Below, one piece after another: positions 7,401-8,794 of a DNA stretch of 8,794 bases. The DNA comes from Oscillospiraceae bacterium (lineage in GTDB: Bacteria; Bacillota_A; Clostridia; Oscillospirales; JAAYXM01). Positions within the stretch are counted from its first letter, which is position 1. Each line of letters starts with the position of its first letter. Both the position numbers and the translations under genes were made by a program. Where the stretch lies: positions 1 to 8,794 of the forward strand of contig JAFQVE010000470.1 in NCBI GenBank assembly GCA_017408185.1. Direction: 5' to 3'. The notes under the pieces are model-generated. The model was not told the origin of the DNA and searched no databases. It saw nothing but the letters and a program-made list of their open reading frames with translations.

Positions 7401-8794
7401 GCAGAACTCTTCTTGGTGCCGAAGAGCTTCAGATGACAAAGGTAAGCGGAACCGGACGAGCGGATGATGCATGCCGCGCCGTTAAGGTCACGCATGCAGA
7501 CGGACGGATTGACTATGTATTCTATGCCACAAACAACAATGTTCTCTATTCGGTGACAGATAATGAGCGAACAATTAACTTCCGCGGTGCGATAGGTGTA
7601 TATACCATTGAAAACGGCACGAATACATACGATTATGTTCTTGACGGAGATATAATCGGCGAGACAACAGGGAAAAGGGCTTCGATAGAAGGCATAGTTA
7701 CAGGCTTTACAAAGACGCTTGAGGAGAAAAATGAAGTATGGCTTCGCCCGACCGAGTCCGTTTCAGCAGAGGAGCTTGCGTCACTTGCAAACAAGGTTGT
7801 GATAGTGGACAACGGCGAAACCACACGAAGCGGCACATTCAAGATTGTTTCGGCGAAACAGAGCGGCGATGATATCATTCTTGATGTCGGAAGAATAACA
7901 CCTATAAGAAAGTTTGTGGATATGTACAACGAGGACTTGGGGTATGTATATACAATAGCGGAAGGTCAGGAAGCGCGCATCCCGCTGTCTTCGGAAAATG
8001 ACCTTTCTCCGCGGTTTGACGACGTACAGAATGTGTATACCGTAAGTGCCGGAAGCGGGTTCTCTCTTGCAATAAAAGCAGAAAGCGATATTGAGGGAAC
8101 AACGCTTACGTATGAGCTGACAAATGCCCCGAGAGGCGCTTCGATAAATAAAGCAACGGGAATAGTTTCGTGGAAGCCGGATGGCTCTCAGGTGGGGAAT
8201 AACCACTTTGCAGTTACAGCGCAAGACAGCGACGGGCGAGAGTCAACAGCTCACTTTACCGTAACGGTTTACGGTAGTACGACCGGCAAGCCGTCCGCAG
8301 ACAATTCCGGTGATACCACTGCACCGTCCGGTGGCGGCGGTGGTGGCGGTGGCGGTGCCGCACCAAATGATAAACCGGATGACACGGCAAATACCGATGA
8401 AACCGACAAAACCGAAGACGGAGAAAATGCACCCGACACGTCGGGTGAAACGGATGCTATCCGTTTCACAGACCTTGATAACCACGCATGGGCAGCGGAC
8501 GCGATAAACACACTCGCGCAGAACGGAATAATAAGAGGAACAACATCTGACACGTACTCCCCGGCAAACAACATAACCCGCGCAGATTTCGCGTCCCTGC
8601 TCGTCCGTGCATTTGAGCTTTCAAGTGAGAACACGGAAAACTTCGCAGATGTTACGGCAAGCGATTACTTTGCATCCGAGCTTGCGATTGCACGCAATGC
8701 CGGAATAATCAACGGTATCGGTGATAACAAGTTTGCGCCGCGAAATACAATCACCCGCCAGGATCTGATGGTAATAGTCTACCGCGCACTTTCA
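1349..8794 (+). CDS. Giant secreted SLH-anchored heparinase II/III-superfamily protein (3' end outside window)
   Basis: The frame runs 2,482 codons without a stop and leaves the window. ATG 1349 follows GGAGGA (1335-1340) at 8-base spacing and begins a signal peptide, which supports this start. Modules by residue: signal 1-23; two similar beta-rich modules about 30-235 and 249-441; BIG2-type Ig modules 457-545 and 547-637; carbohydrate-binding-like sandwich 640-808; Ig-like modules 810-1117; lyase module 1120-2091; beta region 2092-2230; Ig/cadherin-like 2232-2309; linker 2311-2370; SLH from 2371. The lyase module has the family marks: CxxC pairs at 1189/1192 and 1218/1221, N1503, DGMSDEASEY with Y1568, HGH at 1742-1744, D1762, and TLSHNTVV with H1785. 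The family cleaves uronic-acid polysaccharides by beta-elimination or acts as lyase-like proteins of unknown substrate. It is likely wall-bound and outward facing. Most members are 600-900 aa, so this is exceptionally large. It is divergent from the AraC-type gene, its probable regulator. Substrate unknown. Confidence 0.93.
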   Translation, partial: MKRIFAFITVIALVVGMIPITYAGAGNDGYKYMFNLSSHKHTQPGKADLRNGDFRVDNMSETTESATWGFLNCSNAHSVSANDTSVEWQIYDEEKANNDFGIGSALGFEISVGASGEYDPKLCGKASANGFKAEVFLIKKPQNATGWMYSPDNEETSNTSFFENVKKINSYYSLGEVDFYGADGTDITASLEAVDIKNAGEYFLVLIPSGKNESAVSADDIWKAELLSFSLNEVPENTAQEKEFDPAAAYRFKNPNDTISPLAANGVFTADNIQVRFYGYVVPNAPLAVFGVQVDASGTYNINFKTDEDAAENSAAPAIYVIEDDGTYTGNTAASALLAGKSPVGYFNFSTLEASDGYVAVTKDGTEQSGASAVYLESAKKYFIVMYMDATSFYLNDVADTGDLGNKGYAPAEGGGIYWGATRLGKSHYQVMRLAGIALTPSAEDADPGKAIPAPAIKAAELTISGEKIFAGNYVKSEISVTDENDALWMYDYEAIYKTSNSNVSIDSNGTITGVAKGNAEVWAEITVDGKTVITNKVEIEVLPVPTLSRLVISSNKVLPDVGTSAQLTVSGLLSDGTEADMSKYEVSLTSSNLEVATVSPDGKVDTHKSGLAVITARTINEDGYEITGKYNFNVGAASKNVVINFMDTVLNEDLSAPGPSQTPGYEIVTDESDTTYWNRTNSNNTDTERFIYSGAIGPVWPGADANAKSGVTLLVNIPLEQDYRIVYRGAKWKNGGNFYVFVDDQYIGEYKGFDASCDKVVDCGEFVFNTVHLTPGPHKLVFKKSEHVSYRGALFLKEIRFEGIAESGTEFKNFSAELPSELAVGEVFEGEAFAEMSDGSVLHFGINDDGSKDLSTKAVLETEDDKILAISEFSENTIGNNGKIPYQIKGIEAGIATVKFGMMIQGNPHIETKTIEVKKLDLSSVSFSDSRKTLFCGASAEVFAEAKLENKRALGEKSAPIIYTSMDDKIVTVDGNTITGVKVGKTQIKASATFNGKTVDGYLDVEVVDEGIAEIEITSGGSDKIRLSDDPTDRYPLWVTAKTNLGNDVDMSDIEISAETLTPDIANIALESYPDANSAPTYYIEPRMEGTAMFNVQIKLPLQTITKEVEIPVVPAKTKATLFTEERRKIAIENVSKYSWAESSAQTQISRADKYVGLEEQIYNLFPSQEIPRSMTVGAEGDPEMYYCRYCGTDLQAEYANFPWKHAPLTRPWKIQCPDCKRLFPSNDFESFYKLGLNEYGEFIYQAALDKHRELFGDKTIDEPGTKHSEQWKKYYGYGVEGGYLTNILYDDLEDNKTINCGRGLRDGETVETWGVDDGYGYVPSKSDGTPYGYTVDNKFITERHLYIAEYAHSALWRYQNGDGGGMLTHAIDSNANAYYYTGDIRYGRTAAILLDRLADFFPDYDIKVFGDDVWNSDGGSNNGKREGRIWETGLVMNNARSYDKVFELYDDPYVLSFIQNKASQYKMRSSKQTPSQIRQHIEDRLIRESLDCVRRYEVFGNFGPAQQVTTICAIVLDSPDETKHWLEYLNKPGWKNVKPLATGGGINEVLFSTTDADGMSDEASEYGTIWLDGLISVAESLSYYEGTEDLEKTKFTNNPKYKQMFYGLLPVYAAKSYSAQIGDSGTTAGNSHWLDEALALQGYIETKDPVFAQFLYMLNGDKVDGLHYSIDTKDPESLQREISDIIDKYGTLDLKSDILTHFGYAILRDGKAFSSNVTATTADDTTRNAWLYFGGAATSHGHEDSLNLGLTAFGLNFLPDLGYPEKTGSDPNRMQWVSNTLSHNTVVVNEKMQKENSEIHGKVKHYDDTDMVKVIDVSTKYSYEDENIDEYRRAVVMINVDDKNSYYVDLFRILGGNSHIYSLHAQSNEITKTEGLTLVPQVDENGKYIGTYAGPDVEYGPDPGGNSPNNKYPLGYTWINNVDRDENPEDKIEVDFKIKDFNKAISNSNGLGLYVTMLNGTNVKQGADVNVAIADGYVPDKAENKRIDKLKYVLVENEGRNLDTVFTTVYEPYRGSRTLLGAEELQMTKVSGTGRADDACRAVKVTHADGRIDYVFYATNNNVLYSVTDNERTINFRGAIGVYTIENGTNTYDYVLDGDIIGETTGKRASIEGIVTGFTKTLEEKNEVWLRPTESVSAEELASLANKVVIVDNGETTRSGTFKIVSAKQSGDDIILDVGRITPIRKFVDMYNEDLGYVYTIAEGQEARIPLSSENDLSPRFDDVQNVYTVSAGSGFSLAIKAESDIEGTTLTYELTNAPRGASINKATGIVSWKPDGSQVGNNHFAVTAQDSDGRESTAHFTVTVYGSTTGKPSADNSGDTTAPSGGGGGGGGGAAPNDKPDDTANTDETDKTEDGENAPDTSGETDAIRFTDLDNHAWAADAINTLAQNGIIRGTTSDTYSPANNITRADFASLLVRAFELSSENTENFADVTASDYFASELAIARNAGIINGIGDNKFAPRNTITRQDLMVIVYRALS
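1436..2671 (+). repeat. Tandem pair of related N-terminal beta modules
   Basis: Residues about 30-235 and 249-441 read as two diverged copies of one roughly 200-aa beta-rich module. Each starts with YxF (YMF, YRF). Each has an ASGxY strand (114-118 and 296-300). About 84 residues later each has a matching strand, NAGEYFLVLI (198-207) and SAKKYFIVMY (378-387). Each ends in a short strand of the type ELLSFSL or RLAGIAL. I do not recognise the family. The position before Ig modules in a wall-bound lyase suggests polysaccharide or surface binding, which is inference. Confidence 0.6.
2717..3259 (+). other. Two BIG2-type bacterial Ig-like modules
   Basis: Residues 457-545 and 547-637 each follow the BIG2 plan: an opening ELTISG or RLVISS strand, a middle strand with YKTSNSNVSID or LTSSNLEVATV, the turn SNGTITGVAKGNAEVWA or PDGKVDTHKSGLAVITA, and a closing beta strand. 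Such modules are spacers or weak adhesion units in surface proteins. Confidence 0.8.
3266..3772 (+). other. Carbohydrate-binding-like beta-sandwich module
   Basis: Residues about 640-808 contain strands DYRIVYRGAKW, GNFYVFVDDQYIGEY, FVFNTVHLTPGPHKLVFKK and GALFLKEIRFEG. The pattern of a displayed ligand-like strand, then a 'PGPHKLVF' strand and a final 'xxxIRFEG' strand is common in CBM6/35-like sandwiches and in jelly-roll modules of glycan enzymes. The family assignment is tentative. Confidence 0.45.
3776..4699 (+). other. About three further Ig-like modules before the lyase domain
   Basis: Residues 810-1117 hold three consecutive beta-rich units. The middle one (about 921-1011) is the clearest BIG2 type, with YTSMDDKIVTVDGNTITGVK followed by GKTQIKASATFNG. 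The first (810-920) has GIEAGIATVKF and the third (1014-1117) MEGTAMFNVQIKL at the matching place but are more diverged. They extend the stalk between the N-terminal modules and the lyase. Confidence 0.6.
4706..7621 (+). other. Heparinase II/III-superfamily lyase module with zinc-ribbon-like insert
   Basis: Residues 1120-2091. An N-terminal helical part starts with FTEERRKIAIENVSKYSWA and carries YCRYCGTDL and IQCPDCKRLFPSNDF, two CxxC pairs 26 residues apart that probably bind structural zinc. The alpha-barrel continues with GNFGPAQ (1502-1508) and DGMSDEASEYG (1559-1569). The C-terminal beta-sandwich has HGHEDSLNLG (from 1742), LPDLGYPE, TLSHNTVVVNE, EYRRAVVMI, YYVDLFRILGG, YSLHA and the ENEGRNLDTVF..VYEPY hallmark (about 1998-2014). 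By analogy with heparinases and oligoalginate lyase, H1744, D1762 and H1785 are the likely zinc ligands, and N1503, Y1568 and H1742 the active-site set. No characterised substrate class is indicated. Confidence 0.88.
8042..8275 (+). other. Ig/cadherin-like (He_PIG-type) module
   Basis: Residues 2232-2309 show the putative-Ig pattern: a strand with FSLAIKAESDIEGTTLTYEL, then NAPRGASINKATGIVSWKP (the 'P.Ga.id..tG..sW.P' signature), then FAVTAQDSDGRES and a closing HFTVTVYG strand. It probably acts as a spacer or glycan-contacting unit between lyase and wall anchor. Confidence 0.85.
8279..8458 (+). other. Polyglycine and acidic low-complexity linker
   Basis: Residues 2311-2370 contain nine consecutive glycines (2328-2336, bases 8330-8356, alternating GGT and GGC codons) followed by a D/E/T/N/P-rich stretch. 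This is a flexible linker of the kind that precedes SLH anchors. The GGN repeat could vary in length between strains. Confidence 0.85.
8459..8794 (+). other. SLH repeats 1 and 2 (second truncated by window edge)
   Basis: Repeat 1 (residues about 2371-2424) reads FTDLDNHAWAADAINTLAQN, GIIRGTTSDTYSPANNITRA and a DFASLLVRAF helix. Repeat 2 (from 2432) reads FADVTASDYFASELAIARNA, GIINGIGDNKFAPRNTITRQ and DLMVIVYRALS, where the window ends. A third repeat and the stop codon are expected just beyond. These would bind secondary cell-wall polymer and hold the enzyme on the cell surface. Confidence 0.93.

Noticed and set aside
8330..8356. GGT/GGC repeat as a CRISPR or mobile-element repeat
   Set aside because: It is an in-frame polyglycine linker without spacers, terminal inverted repeats or transposase genes.
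1509..8634. Many open frames of 60-147 codons on the minus strand and in other plus frames, for example 7781-8224 and 8269-8634 minus
   Set aside because: All lie inside the continuous 2,482-codon lyase frame, lack convincing ribosome sites, and translate to composition-biased peptides with no recognisable domain. They are shadows of the real gene.

Overview
The window looks like a piece of a low-to-moderate GC Gram-positive (Bacillota, most likely Clostridia) genome, perhaps a gut or rumen polysaccharide degrader. The reasons are strong AAGGAGG-type ribosome sites, an AT-rich promoter region (17 G/C in the 110 bases 1211-1320), and two neighbouring genes that both encode S-layer homology (SLH) modules. 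SLH-anchored surface polysaccharide enzymes are known from clostridial lineages such as Monoglobus. That genus-level comparison is inference only.

Layout. (1) Bases 1-241 (+): the last SLH repeat of a protein whose gene begins upstream of the window. (2) Bases 256-299: a 19-bp hairpin between two convergent genes, with U-rich sequence on both sides, probably a bidirectional terminator. (3) Bases 320-1189 (-): a complete 289-aa AraC-family regulator with an N-terminal cupin-like sensor and a C-terminal double helix-turn-helix. (4) Bases 1190-1348: a divergent, very AT-rich control region. It holds a 9-bp direct repeat with a 21-bp period, a candidate promoter for each gene, and a perfect 14-bp palindrome followed by a third half-site. 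(5) Bases 1349-8794 (+): one uninterrupted reading frame of 2,482 codons that runs off the right edge. I translated it end to end and found no stop or frameshift.

The giant protein reads, in order: signal peptide; two related beta-rich modules that look like a tandem duplication; two bacterial Ig-like (BIG2-type) modules; a carbohydrate-binding-like beta-sandwich; about three more Ig-like modules; a heparinase II/III-superfamily polysaccharide lyase module with a CxxC...CxxC zinc-ribbon-like insert; a further beta module; an Ig/cadherin-like module; a polyglycine and acidic linker; and SLH repeats cut by the window edge. The likely picture is a secreted, cell-wall-anchored lyase for a uronic-acid-containing polysaccharide, controlled by the divergently encoded AraC regulator. 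The exact substrate cannot be read from the sequence.

No tRNA, rRNA, CRISPR array or insertion sequence was seen. The most interesting points are the AraC-like operator geometry of the control region, the size and module order of the lyase, and a non-canonical residue beside the conserved catalytic Asn of the lyase fold.
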